64,000 nucleotides of DNA, taken from Amyelois transitella (lineage: Eukaryota; Arthropoda; Insecta; Lepidoptera; Pyralidae). A program made the position numbers and the translations under genes. The stretch is taken from contig NC_083522.1 in NCBI RefSeq assembly GCF_032362555.1, positions 8,534,001-8,598,000 of the forward strand, in the 5' to 3' direction. Below are positions 24,549-34,904 of this stretch, piece by piece (within the stretch, counting starts at the first letter, position 1; the number at the start of each line of letters is the position of its first letter). Under the pieces are notes generated by a model, which was not told the DNA's origin, searched no databases, and worked only from the letters and a program-made list of their open reading frames with translations.

Positions 24549-24612
24549 TTGGTAATTTAAGTGCCTTTATTCTACAAATAGGTTTGTAGAATAAAGGCAC
24601 TTAAATTACCAA
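24549..24612. repeat. Perfect 30-bp snap-back hairpin, 4-base loop
   Basis: Arms 24549-24578 and 24583-24612 are exact reverse complements with loop TAGG. The left arm's text (GGTAATTTAAGTGCC) looks like ordinary flanking DNA. Confidence 0.95.
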
Positions 24613-24627
24613 TAATATAAGATAGAA

Positions 24628-24903
24628 GCCGTGTGGTTTTCAGCACTTATACAAAAAAGAATAGGACCATTCCATCTCTTTCCCGTGGATGTCGATTACG
24701 ACATCGATTCTATCCCTTAGTCGCATATTAATGCGACTAAGGGATAGGCTTATAAACATGGGGATTCTTTTTTTTAAGCGATGGGCTAACAACCTGTCAC
24801 TATTTGGATCTCAATTCTATCATTAAGCCAAAAAGCTGAATGTGGTCATTCAGTCTTTTCAAGCCTGTTGGCTCTGTCTACCCCGCAAGGGATATAGACG
24901 TGG
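24628..24903 (+). mobile_element. SA copy with two internal snap-back inversions
   Basis: Otherwise full length. Between GGATGTCG and GCGACTAAGGG, where the family has about six bases, it carries two hairpins: 24689-24706 (GATGTCG/CGACATC, loop ATTA) and 24710-24747 (17-bp perfect stem, loop ATTA). Confidence 0.85.
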
Positions 24904-25065
24904 AATAAGTAAATGAGACTTTTTCATAAATTGACTGGATAATTGTTACAAGATCGTTTTAACTTGTATGCTACAAATTACCTTTAGATTCTTGTTAACT
25001 TATTATGTACGTGCTTATGTTCTTTATACCTACTACATACCTATATTTACACACTTAACTGAGAT

Positions 25066-25397
25066 ACATACATACATAAAATCACGCCTCTTTCCAGGAG
25101 CGGTAGGCAGAGACTAGGTACATCTTTCCACTTGCCACGATCTTTGCGTACTTCCTTCGCTTCATCCACATTCATAACTCTCTACATGCAAGCTCGGCGG
25201 TTTCGGGTACTCTTGCCTTGACCATTTGCCAGGACGTCCTTGATGAAGATACGTACGTCTTGACTTTCCTAAGGTTGCTAGCCCATCGCCTAAAATAAGA
25301 AGAAGCCTATACCCTAGTCGCCTCTTACGACATCCATGGGAAATGAGATGGAGTGGCCCTATTCTTTTTTATATTGGTGCCGGGAACCACACGACAC
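25066..25397 (-). mobile_element. SA-L chimera 2
   Basis: On the reverse strand an SA head (TGTCGTGTGGTTCCCGGC, to GGGCTAGCAACCT) passes into L (AGGACGTCCTGGCAAATGG) and ends in the L tail at 25066. The joint is at another SA position than in chimera 1. Confidence 0.78.
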
Positions 25398-25702
25398 TTT
25401 CTTGCAGCCAAAAGGTCAAATCCAAATCTTCTCATTGTCAGGGTCCAATAAATCCTGAAGGTTGAAATGCATGTTTTAGGTACAGAGATATCTATCTATA
25501 AACATATAAACAAACTTATGAGTCAGTGTACACCTTGACACAAACGTAGGTGTAACAATAGCTAGCTGATGCCACACCAAATAATTAAGCTATTGTACTG
25601 TGCATAAATATACCAAACTATTTAGGAGTGTTTCAATGAGAATTTTTGATCAAATGCAAAAATAAGGTATTATTTCTTGTGCACCAAGCGATTGGTTCCC
25701 AC

Positions 25703-25856
25703 GTGCCGTGTGGTTCCCGGCACCAGTACAAAAAAGAATAGAACCACTTCTTCTTCTCTTTCCCATGGATATCGTAAAAGGCGACTAAGGGATAGGCTTA
25801 TAAACTTGGGATTCTTGTTTTAGGTGATGAGCTAGCAACCTGTCACAATTTGAATA
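25703..25856 (+). mobile_element. SA copy, 3' part missing
   Basis: GTGCCGTGTGGTTCCCGGCA to CCTGTCACAATTTGAAT. Confidence 0.8.
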
Positions 25857-26162
25857 AAAGAAGGTAGCAAAATATATACCTACGCATTTCTTTTGATTAC
25901 ATTTTTTTATATTGATTACCAGACCAGCATGGCATTTGATAATAAAAATACTATGCTTAGAGAAAAATTGGTGTGAATTAACCCACACAACAAAAAATAG
26001 TTTATATTTTATAAATTATGTACGCAAGTCAATGACTTTCTTTACATTTTCCTGTCGTGGGCCTACTGGAAGAAATTTCTCTTGAAATAAGTAGTGCCCT
26101 TCTAGTGAATTTCTCTTTAGTTTAAGTTCTTTTCTTATTTTTTTTCCTTGAAGTACATAAAT

Positions 26163-26302
26163 GTACCCGAAACCGCCGAGCTTGCATGAAGCGAGTTATG
26201 AATGTGAATGAAGCGAAGAAAGTATGCAGAGATCGTGGCAAGTGTAAAGATGAAGTCTCTGCCTACCCTTCCGGAAAAGAGGCGTGATTTTATGTTTATG
26301 TT
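26163..26302 (+). mobile_element. L LINE 3' tail
   Basis: TACCCGAAACCGCCGAGC to GGCGTGATTTTATG. Confidence 0.8.
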
Positions 26303-26309
26303 TAAGAAC

Positions 26310-26690
26310 ATAAATATATAAATAAATAAATAATAGACGGTCGATCTCCTCAGCTCAAGGTCAAGCGCAGATCAATTTCAGACACGGGAGGTAACAAAAA
26401 TACAAACTTATGAATTGTAACAATTGCTCAATCATTATATTGATGGCCAATAACAGATCATCAGATAAGCCTCGATGGGATCTTTTAGAGCTCATCATTG
26501 AGAGTTTATTTCAAACTTTAAGTATGTAATTTTCTCCTTTTGCGTTATTAGTATTTGCAATAATGACTTTGATAAATGCATTGTGAAACATAATTTGCAA
26601 GCGTGAATTATATGCGCAAATATAATGGGTCTATAGTAACTATAAACTCAAAGATAATATAAGGCTAAATGTAAATAATAAATATAAATA
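26310..26690. other. Gene-free spacer
   Basis: No motif-bearing frame and no recognised repeat. Confidence 0.5.
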
Positions 26691-26925
26691 AATATATACG
26701 GGACAAATTACACTGATTGAGTTATCCTCGAAGTAAGTTCGAGACTTGTGTTACGAGATACTAACTCAACGATACTATATTTTATAATAAATACTTATAT
26801 AGATAAACATCCAACACCCAGGCCAATCAGAATAAGTTCTTTTCTCATCATGCCCTGGCCGGGATTCGAACCCGGGACCTCCGGTGTCACAGACACGCGT
26901 ACTGCCGCTGTGCCACAGCGGCCCG
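26690..26925 (-). mobile_element. TS tRNA-headed SINE, copy 3 (best preserved)
   Basis: Reverse strand: GTGGCACAGCGGCAGTACGC A box, GGTCCCGGGTTCGAATCCCG B box, conserved body, CCGTATATATTTATTTATA tail. Confidence 0.88.
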
Positions 26926-27510
26926 TCAAATGGGTGCAAGTGATAGATTCATAATTCATCGAGAACTAAGCCATTCAGCTCTGTTTACCCCGGTAAGAGA
27001 TGAAGACGTGATGTGTGTATGTACATTATCAGTTGGTATCAATTCTCGGGGTTTTGCTAAAAGTCAGCATGTATAAGATGAACTTTTTTAAATGGCATTA
27101 AAATATCTATTTAGTGTAATTTTTGTATCCGCTTCCCACCCCAGGAATATTTGAAATAACGTCTTTTGTCCTTTAGTCAACTTTTCTAAAGGTAGGTAGA
27201 CGTGAACAAACACGATTCTACTCTATCGGAAACTACACTGCATAATAATATCAGTTTTAAGCTAATAAAATTAATCAAATAAGTAAGCTAATAATCTCAG
27301 TAAGAGTAACTATGAAGACATATTGTGCATTTTTGATTCAGGCGACTGAAAATAAGGTTAATTTCCCCGTTACAAGGCACTCGTAACATATGTTAGTCGA
27401 ATCGGATTATATAATTAAGTTAATACTCTAAGATTCAGTGTCATTTGTGTAATTGTTGTCATAACAAGATCCTGGGAACCCTTCTCCAGAAAGGTGACAG
27501 ATTTTTTTAA

Positions 27511-27715
27511 TACATACCTATATAAGCAGTTCTATATCTCTTCCGGGGTAAGGGCAAAAGTCTTGAAAAGACTGATAGGCCACGTTCAGCTGTTTGACTT
27601 AATGATAGAATTGAGAATCAAATAGGAACAGGTTGCTAGCCTATCGCCTAAAAGAAAAATATTAAGTTTAATAAACTTAAACTAAAGCCTATCCCTTAGT
27701 CGCCATTTATGATAT
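27511..27715 (-). mobile_element. SA copy, head missing
   Basis: TACATACCTATATAAGCAG to CCCTTAGTCGCC, with an AAGTTTAATAAACTT inversion at about 27664. Confidence 0.72.
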
Positions 27716-28125
27716 TTTTTAATTGCATCTTCGTTGAGCTTATTTGAGTTTAGCCAAAAAATGCTACAACGTTTGAGTGACTATTTTTTTGAGCTTTAAT
27801 ATAAATTAAGTTTTAAACTAATTTACAAGGCCCTCAGGCGAGAATAAAATAATAATAAAAAAAAAAACACTTTATCAATGTTCAAAAATTGTCGTAAAAA
27901 GATTAAGTACTCAAATGTTTTTGTCTCAAAAGTTGACATTAAAACTGGAAGCTGGTCCCTAAAAATGTTTCAATTGAACAATATAATATTTGTATCTCAA
28001 TTTCAATCCTTAATCGTTTTTGAATAGGGTTTAATTTAGATGAAACTGAGTCCTATTTTTGCGTAGTTCATCTGACATCCTACAGACACCAACCTTGACA
28101 ATGAAGAGCTTACAAATGTAGCAGG
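27716..28125. promoter_or_regulatory. Upstream region of gene A
   Basis: AT-rich, no repeat family recognised; presumably holds gene A control sites, none of which I can name. Confidence 0.35.
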
Positions 28126-28133
28126 TATAAAAA
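28126..28133 (+). promoter_or_regulatory. TATA box of gene A
   Basis: TATAAAAA inside GGTATAAAAACGA, 63 bases before the ATG. Gene B has the same 13-base core. Initiation would fall near 28157. Confidence 0.75.
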
Positions 28134-28188
28134 CGACCCAAGGTACCCAAGTAAGCATTCCTCCATCGATATTTGGACCGATAGCATC

Positions 28189-31100
28189 ATGGAATTGGTT
28201 AGTAATCACGCATTTTTTATTTATACTGATGCAATTTCGGTAGTTGATCGAAATCACGATTCGGCTTATCAACAAAAGCTCGGGTTACAATGGTGATGTC
28301 ATTTTGAAGAGTCACGATTTGGGTCATCTTAAACTGTGCCAACCTATTTTTCGATCGACTTCAAATCAGGTGATAATCACTTATTTTGTTACAATGTGAA
28401 TCTATTATTTTTCTAATATTATGTGGAAGTCAATTTATAATCTTGCTATTCTTCTTTAAAACCTAAGCTAGCAACCAGGCGCTATCTCTAAATTTCAGTA
28501 ATATCAGTTAAACGCGACCTTCGTTTCGAGTCTTGTGACTACAAACTCTGTTTACCCCGTAAAGGATAAAGGCGTGATATACGCGTGCGGGTGAAAGGCG
28601 AAGAAAATACGAACTTAACTTCCGTGTATAAGGTGTTTGTGTCGCTGAAATTTCACAGAAAGAATTATTATTAATTATTGTACGGGGCTGCATGTAGTTA
28701 TTTGCATGTCCTGTTAATAATGCTTTTTGGGTAATATTGGGGCTGTCCTGGCGTTACAGTGCCTCAGGAATGTTTGCGTGGGCGCACACTGAAGGTTTCT
28801 CAATTACACTGAGAAAGCTGAGTGCCTGTGAAAGCTCTAACAGTATCTTGAAGGTATTTACAAACCGATGGAATACTGTCTTGATTGGGCGATAGCTCTA
28901 AAAATATTAAAATACCAACCATATTGCGACTTATTTGGTAATATTAAATTGTTACTACCACGACAGGCACCGATGAGGTTGTTAAAATGGCAGAATATTA
29001 TTTGAAAATGTGTTTATTGTTGGAAGGATTGCTGAAGAAGTTACTGACACAATATGGACGTTGTCCGAAATTTAATATTTCAATCTTCCTCTCATCTTAT
29101 TTAAAGGTACACGAATCTCAATTATTGGAAAAATAATCTTTGTCTTTCAGATCATCCTCTCAGCCTTCATCGTGGCATGTTCCGCGGGAGCCCTCCCCAA
29201 CTACCTCCCTCCTCAGTTCAGAACCGCCCCGACCTACTACCAGGAATCCGCCCGGCCAAGAGCAGCTTTTGAACGAAACGCCGCCATCTTGAGATCAGTC
29301 AACGACGGGAACGAGTATGGATACCGATTCGCTTACGAGACTGAAAATGGTATGTAATTCTTTATAAAATAAAAAAATATATATAAATACGGTCACGTCT
29401 ATATCCCTTGTGAGGTAGACAGAGCCAACAGTCTTGAAAAGTCTGATAGGCCTCGTTCAGATATTTGATTAAATAATAGAATTGACTGATGAATGATTCC
29501 AATAGTGACAGGTTGCTAGCTCATCGTTTAAAAAAAGAACTCAAGTTTGTAAGCCTATCCCTTAGTCGCCTATTACGACATCCATGGGAAAGAGATGGAG
29601 TGGTCCTATTCTTTTTTGTATTGGTGCCGGGAACCATTAAATTTTCTTTAAATTTCTATCAGAAAGTTCTCTTTAAATTTTAAATTTCCAGACCTAGTTT
29701 GGGAATAGCTAATAAACTTGGGATTCTTATTTAATCTCAATTCTATCATTAAGCCTAACAGTTGAACGTGGCTTGGCCTGAAGTATGCAGGGATCGTCGC
29801 AAATGGAAAGTTGTGGTCTCTGCCTACCCCTCCGGGAAAGAAGCGTGATTTATTTTTGTATGTATGTATGATTTAACAATAAATTTTGGTTCTTAGATAT
29901 CCATAATTTTGTTGCAAGTGATGTTTGTATCTAATTAAGAATGCTGTTTCAATTTCCATACATGCATAAACAAATTTACTCACTAAATATCGTACTTAAT
30001 TATTCGTATACTAGGAATTTTGAATTCATTAGTGTCCTTTTAATTTGACACTGGGCTCATGATTTTGACTTATTTGTATCACTTCAAACTTCGTCATACT
30101 CAAGTAAAGAATATTTAAGCAATTAAAAGAGGAAAGAAAAAACATAACTAGTAAATATTATAGGTATGCTGAGTGGTTCCCGGCAGCAGTACAAAAAAGA
30201 ATAGGACCACTCCATCTTTTTCCCATGGATATCGTAAAAGGCGACTAAGGGATAGGCTTACAAACTTGGGATTCTTTTTTAGGCGATGGGCTAGCAACCT
30301 GTCACTATTTGAATCTCAATTCTATCATTAAGCCAAATAGCTGAAAGTGGCCATTCAGTCTTTTCAAGACTGTTGGCTCTGATATAGACGTGACCTTATG
30401 TATGTATGTACATATGTAGTAAATATTATAAACTATACAGGTAATAAATGTTTGTTTTATATTCGCCGTAGTATATAATATTCGAATTTAGTATAACTGA
30501 AGTTAATTTTATTAGAAACTAGTTTTGTTGTCGGCGTCTGCGCCCGCGTGTTTGTCGTTTTTTTTTTAGTATTTAAGTGGTTGATTAAATAAAAAAAAGG
30601 ATCCTATGTTAGAACGCGGATTTTTAAACTGCATACTAAATTTCATTCGAATTGGTTCAGCTGTTAAAGCGGAACAAACACACAGGCAGACTTTCCCATT
30701 AATAATATTTGTAAGGGATATTAAACTTGTTAAGAGATATTAAATTATTTTGACGTCAACCAATGTTGTTAAACCATACGTTTTGACAATTATTAAGCGA
30801 TATGAAGTATCCTATAATAATGAATAAAAATTTTGTTTTTTTTTTGAAACGATAAAACATTACCTAACAAAATAAAAAAATATATATTCCAGGTATCCAA
30901 GCCGAGGAATCCGGTCAAGAAGCCAACGGTATCCAAGCTCAAGGCAGTTACTCATACACCGGAGACGATGGCCAGGTCTACAGCGTGAGGTACACAGCTG
31001 GCGCCAACGGCTTCCAGGCCGAAGGAGGCCATCTGCCTACCCCCCCACCACTACCTGAAGCGATAGCCAAGGCTTTACAGGAGAATGCCCGTGATGAAGC

Positions 31101-32266
31101 TAATGGCGTCTTTGATGATGGTAAGTTAACAGCTCTTCTGCAGTACTGGTTTTCTTGTGGAATTCGTAAGAGATTACTAAGGTAATAAGCGCTATCACCT
31201 AATGGTTCTTTATAAAAAGGATCACTAAGGATGGGTGCGACCACAAAAATTCCGGACTCGTGCTAGAAGTAATTGGAATATTTAATACATACATATGATC
31301 ACGTCTATATCCCTTGCGGGGTAGACAGAGCCAACAGTCTTGAAAAGACTGAATGGCCACGTTCAGCTATTTGGCTTAATGATAGAACCGAGATTCAAAT
31401 AGTGACAGGTTGCTAGCCCATCGCCTAAAAGAGGAATCCTAAGTTTATAAGCCTATCCCTTAGTCGCCTTTTACGACATCCATGGGAAAGAGATGGAGTG
31501 GTCCTATTCTTTTTTGTAATAGTGCCGGGAACCACACGGCACCTTTATTTAATTAATCAATTTTATTATTCCGACTACATAAATAAGAAAGACGAGAAAC
31601 TGGTTTCCAGTACCTACCAATATAAAAAAATAGGACCACTTCATCTCTTTCCCATGGATGGCGTTAAAGAAAACTTTGGGATTCTTTTTTTAGGCGATGG
31701 AATAGCGACCCGTCACTATCTAAATATCAATTCTATACATACATATTATCACGTCTATATTCGTTAGGGGAAGACAGAGCCAACAGTCTTGTAAAGACTG
31801 ATAGGCCACGTTCAGCTATTTGGCTTTAAGATAGAATTGAGATTCAAATAGTGACAGGTTGCCAGCCCATCGCCTAAAAGAAGAATCCCAAGTTTATAAT
31901 GCCTAGCCCTTAGTCGCCTTTTACAACATCCATGGGAGAGAGATGGGAGTGGTCCTATTCTTTTTTCTATTGGTGCCGGGAACTTCACGGCACAATCAAT
32001 TCTATTACTTCACATATCAATTCTATCACTGAGCCTAACAGCTGAACGTGGCCTATCAGTCTTTCAAGAATGCTGGCTCTGTCTACCCCGCAAGGGATAT
32101 AGACGTGATTATATGAATAAATGGATGAACTTTAATTAAAATTTCAGGAAGCTACCACGACGGTAAATACGAGAACTCGGGCTCCGGAGTGGTACTTGCG
32201 CGTGCGCAGTACCAACCTTCCAGACAGTACCTCGCTCCAGGGTTCAGACAAGGATACCGCTATTGA
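28189..32266 (+). CDS. Gene A: RR-1 cuticular protein, 184 aa, four exons
   Basis: Exons read as 28189-28197, 29151-29349, 30893-31120 and 32148-32266 (555 nt, frame closed by TGA); all introns are GT-AG. Exon 1 is ATGGAATTG followed by donor GTTAGT, which fixes the start 63 bases after a TATA box. Residues 1-17 form a hydrophobic signal peptide ending SAGA. Residues about 59-122 are the extended Rebers-Riddiford type 1 domain: [12 protein letters not shown], then [20 protein letters not shown] and HLPTPPP. This domain binds chitin in family members, so the product is expected in the soft procuticle. The C-terminus has RQYLAP and ends in RYRY-like GYRY. Introns 2 and 3 hold SA insertions. The spacer encoded before the domain is short and Tyr/Pro-rich. 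Seen: frame, splice sites, motifs. Inferred: expression in epidermis and location. Confidence 0.93.
29389..29636 (-). mobile_element. SA copy in gene A intron 2
   Basis: Starts 40 bases after the donor site; GGTCACGTCTATATCCC to GGTGCCGGGAACCA. Confidence 0.85.
29700..29870 (+). mobile_element. SA-L chimera 3, in gene A intron 2
   Basis: SA middle (AATAAACTTGGGATTC to GTTGAACGTGGC) joins L (GAAGTATGCAGGGATCGTCG) and ends TGTATGTATGTATG. Confidence 0.8.
30168..30413 (+). mobile_element. SA copy in gene A intron 2
   Basis: Head GAGTGGTTCCCGGCA, tail TTATGTATGTATGTACAT; 15 bases of the tail stem region lost. Confidence 0.85.
30515..30720 (-). mobile_element. Helitron-like fragment in gene A intron 2
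   Basis: TTTCATTCGAATTGGTTCAG and AACACACAGGCAGAC-type text resembles the HEL3 layout; ends not clean. Confidence 0.45.
30735..30835 (+). mobile_element. LT2 3' end in gene A intron 2
   Basis: TTGACGTCAACCAATGTTG to CCTATAATAATGAATAAAAA. Confidence 0.7.
31286..31542 (-). mobile_element. SA copy in gene A intron 3
   Basis: ACATACATATGATCACG to AACCACACGGCAC, little diverged. Confidence 0.9.
31606..32116 (+). mobile_element. SA copy split by another SA copy, gene A intron 3
   Basis: Head side 31606-31725 and tail side 32006-32116 are one + element interrupted at TCAATTCTAT. Confidence 0.8.
31737..31994 (-). mobile_element. SA copy with 11-base target duplication
   Basis: ATCAATTCTAT at 31726-31736 is repeated at 31995-32005, bracketing a 258-base minus copy. 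Confidence 0.88.
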
Positions 32267-32329
32267 AAGAGGGAGATAGGAGACACCGTGCCATGTATTT
32301 GTATATAAGTTTGTAAACAAAAAATGAAG

Positions 32330-32335
32330 AATAAA
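32330..32335 (+). terminator. Polyadenylation signal of gene A
   Basis: AATAAA 63 bases after the stop codon, the first canonical signal downstream. Confidence 0.7.
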
Positions 32336-32589
32336 TTTTTGAAATGTTGAGGAAGTATATATTTTTTATCCGCCGTGAAATAAGTATATTTTCTTTGACT
32401 AAACAATAAAAGATAGTACAAGAATATTTCCCTCACTAAATGTCTATCGTCGAAATGTTTAACTTCACAACTAGCTTTCTGCTAAAAACAGCAATTAAAT
32501 TTTAGTTTTACCATAATATTTTAAATTACTTTAATATTTTGAAATTATGTATAGGTATTGATTTAAAAACTTACAAGTGAGGAAAAACC

Positions 32590-32740
32590 AAGGCTCAGCT
32601 GCATGTACCTATAATGGAATTGAGATTCTAATAGTGACAGGTTGCTAGCAGATCGCTTACGAAGAATTTAAAGTTTATAAGCCTATCCCTGAGTCGCCTT
32701 TTACGACATCCATGGCAAGATATGGAGTGGCACAAAATAT
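32590..32740 (-). mobile_element. SA fragment
   Basis: GCTCAGCTGCATG to CCATGGCAAGATATGGAGTGG; both ends lost. Confidence 0.7.
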
Positions 32741-33027
32741 GTATATATTTTTTGGAAATACCCAATTAAGCCTCGACTGGATTGTAGGTAGGTTTTTTCC
32801 TATTGAAGATGCAACTAGATATTATATAATCTTAATATCACAGTTCATACTATGAACATATTATATTCAGCACTGAAACTAAGCGCACTGGGAGGAATAC
32901 ATTCACATTAGTTTTAGAGTTAATCGATTCTATTAGGGCGAAGAAAAACATTATGAGCTGCGCATTCAAGCAACTGGGCGTATAGGTAACCACTAACCAC
33001 GATCTGAAATACTTTAGGTTCCCTTTT

Positions 33028-33275
33028 ACATACATACATACATACATATAATCACGTCTGTATCCTTTGCGGGGTAGATAGAGCCAACATTCTTGAAAAG
33101 ACTGATAGGCCACGTTCAGATTTGGCTTACTGATAAAATTGAGATTTAAATAGTGACAGGTTGCCGTCCCATCGCCTACAAAAAAATTCCAAGTTTAGTC
33201 GCCTTTAACGAAGTCAATGGGAAAGAGACGGAGTGGTCTCATTTTTTTTCTATCGGTGCCGGGAACCACACGGCA
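33028..33275 (-). mobile_element. SA copy, full length
   Basis: ACATACATACATACATACAT to AACCACACGGCA. Confidence 0.9.
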
Positions 33276-33299
33276 GATTCCTCTTTAGGTTTTCTAAAA

Positions 33300-34135
33300 A
33301 TAAAATCACATCTACTTGAAGGGATACGATGAAACTATACGTCTACATACGTCACGATTTTTTATAAAAAATACTTAATCATTTTCCAACTCAAACCACT
33401 TTATGACATAGTGCCATCATCACTTCATGTACTTTGTCAGTATCACATATTAGCGACATAGTATTGTCATCTGAAATACTGTGCAATAGGCGTGTAATAA
33501 AAATTTTGGCAATTGTAGAGTTATTAACCTGTAGAGTTGTCATTTCTTTCACTATTTTTACCATGATTTACAATAAAAAAATAAAAAGGGTGAATAATTT
33601 AAGAATGATTTTAAAATAATTCAATGATAATTATATTTCAGAAACTATGAATTAAAATTTGTCCCGTATATATTTATATTTATATATAAAAAAAAACCTA
33701 AACAAAAAAAATTAAATACTTCCTTCCGCTGAAATAATTTTAAGCTACTCCAAAATTGGGAAACATATTACCTATAAATTAAATAAAGAATAGGATGTTT
33801 AATACCGTGTGCATTTTTTTTGTTCATGCCATGTCTATAAAGTATTTACTCTATGATGAATCTGCTCTAGTTGTGCACCCGCGTCTACGCATCTCGTTAC
33901 CGTTACCTAACTATGTCTCACTTGCGTCGATAAATCACATGACTACGTAAACTTTCGAGTTTGGACATTTTAGGATTCTTCTACAGTTTGGGGCTTTGGT
34001 TTTGGTTTAATTTAAACTGTCTTAAACGTTCATGACTTCTTTTCAAATCAAGTCATCATGCTATACAATAATTTAATATTAATTAAATTACTTTTAAATC
34101 TAATTTTTAATTACAAATACTTCTTTTTTTAATAT
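33300..34135. other. Gene-free spacer between genes A and B
   Basis: AT-rich; no recognised repeat except a possible (TA)n patch at 33668. Confidence 0.5.
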
Positions 34136-34154
34136 ACATATATATTTTTAAAGA

Positions 34155-34272
34155 AAATGCTGCGTTGTAGTTTATAACCATTATCTCTGCACTGACGCCT
34201 TGGAAGCGGCAGTAAATTTAGTTATGAGTAATTTAGTTTGACCTCAACCAATGCTGTGAAACCAAAAGGTAC
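34155..34272 (+). mobile_element. LT2 3' end
   Basis: TCTGCACTGACGCC, TTGGAAGCGGCAGTAAA; tail side decayed. Confidence 0.65.
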
Positions 34273-34638
34273 CTATGATGAAAATTATAATGAAAAAAAG
34301 TTTTGAATTTGAATATGGTGTACGGTGAAGTTACCTGTCAAAATCTGATTCTTAATTCTATACTTTAATTCGTTTAGCTAAACATTTTCACGGCTGTTGA
34401 CTTTGATCCCGTCAGAGATAAAGATATAATATATGACTTGTTGGTGGAGTTTGTGTCCATATGTATGTGTATAAAAAAGTAGCACTTATCAATCCGTAAA
34501 AGACGCGTGATTTATTTAGCAGTAAAAGTTAGCGCTAAGAACTATTATTATTGCTGTTTTGCATAGTTATCATGCCCAAAAAATTAAAGTACATTTCACA
34601 TCATAATGTTGCCGCTTACATACTGTCTTCAGCAGATC

Positions 34639-34710
34639 ACCACCTTTCCAATTACCTACTCAACCACCACCTTAAAATTGAGTAATTCTTATAATTGATA
34701 TAAAGGTGGT
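34639..34710. promoter_or_regulatory. Three ACCACCTT octamers upstream of gene B
   Basis: ACCACCTT at 34639 and 34666 on +, and its complement at 34703. They sit 120-190 bases before the TATA box. Candidate factor sites only. Confidence 0.3.
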
Positions 34711-34828
34711 CAAATACACAACGCCATGATGAGAGAAAGCTAAATAAAATGTCCCAAGTTCCAACTTAGAGTGGTCGCAACAACGTAAGTGCAACTTATT
34801 ACATGGATGCGTACTAGGAAATTTTTGG

Positions 34829-34836
34829 TATAAAAA
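34829..34836 (+). promoter_or_regulatory. TATA box of gene B
   Basis: TATAAAAA within GGTATAAAAACGA. About 31 bases on, ATCATTCAGTG resembles an arthropod initiator (TCAGT), so the start site is near 34860-34865. Confidence 0.78.
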
Positions 34837-34904
34837 CGAAACTGTAAATATTTTCGTTATCATTCAGTGATCAACGCTCTCGGATTTAAGTGAATTTGGT
34901 GAAA

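Noticed and set aside
24549-24612. microRNA precursor
   Set aside because: The stem is perfect and the loop only four bases, unlike typical animal precursors; a recent inverted duplication is simpler. Small-RNA reads could reverse this.
26840-26925. tRNA gene on the - strand
   Set aside because: A and B boxes are good, but the same head with the same non-tRNA body recurs at 2237 and 3868, so it is the head of a SINE.
1-28000. Protein-coding gene in the left 28 kb
   Set aside because: All open frames are short, AT-driven or made of repeat text; no splice-linked exons with a recognisable domain were found.
28036-28275. 79-codon - frame overlapping the gene A promoter
   Set aside because: It covers the TATA box and exon 1 of gene A and has no motif.
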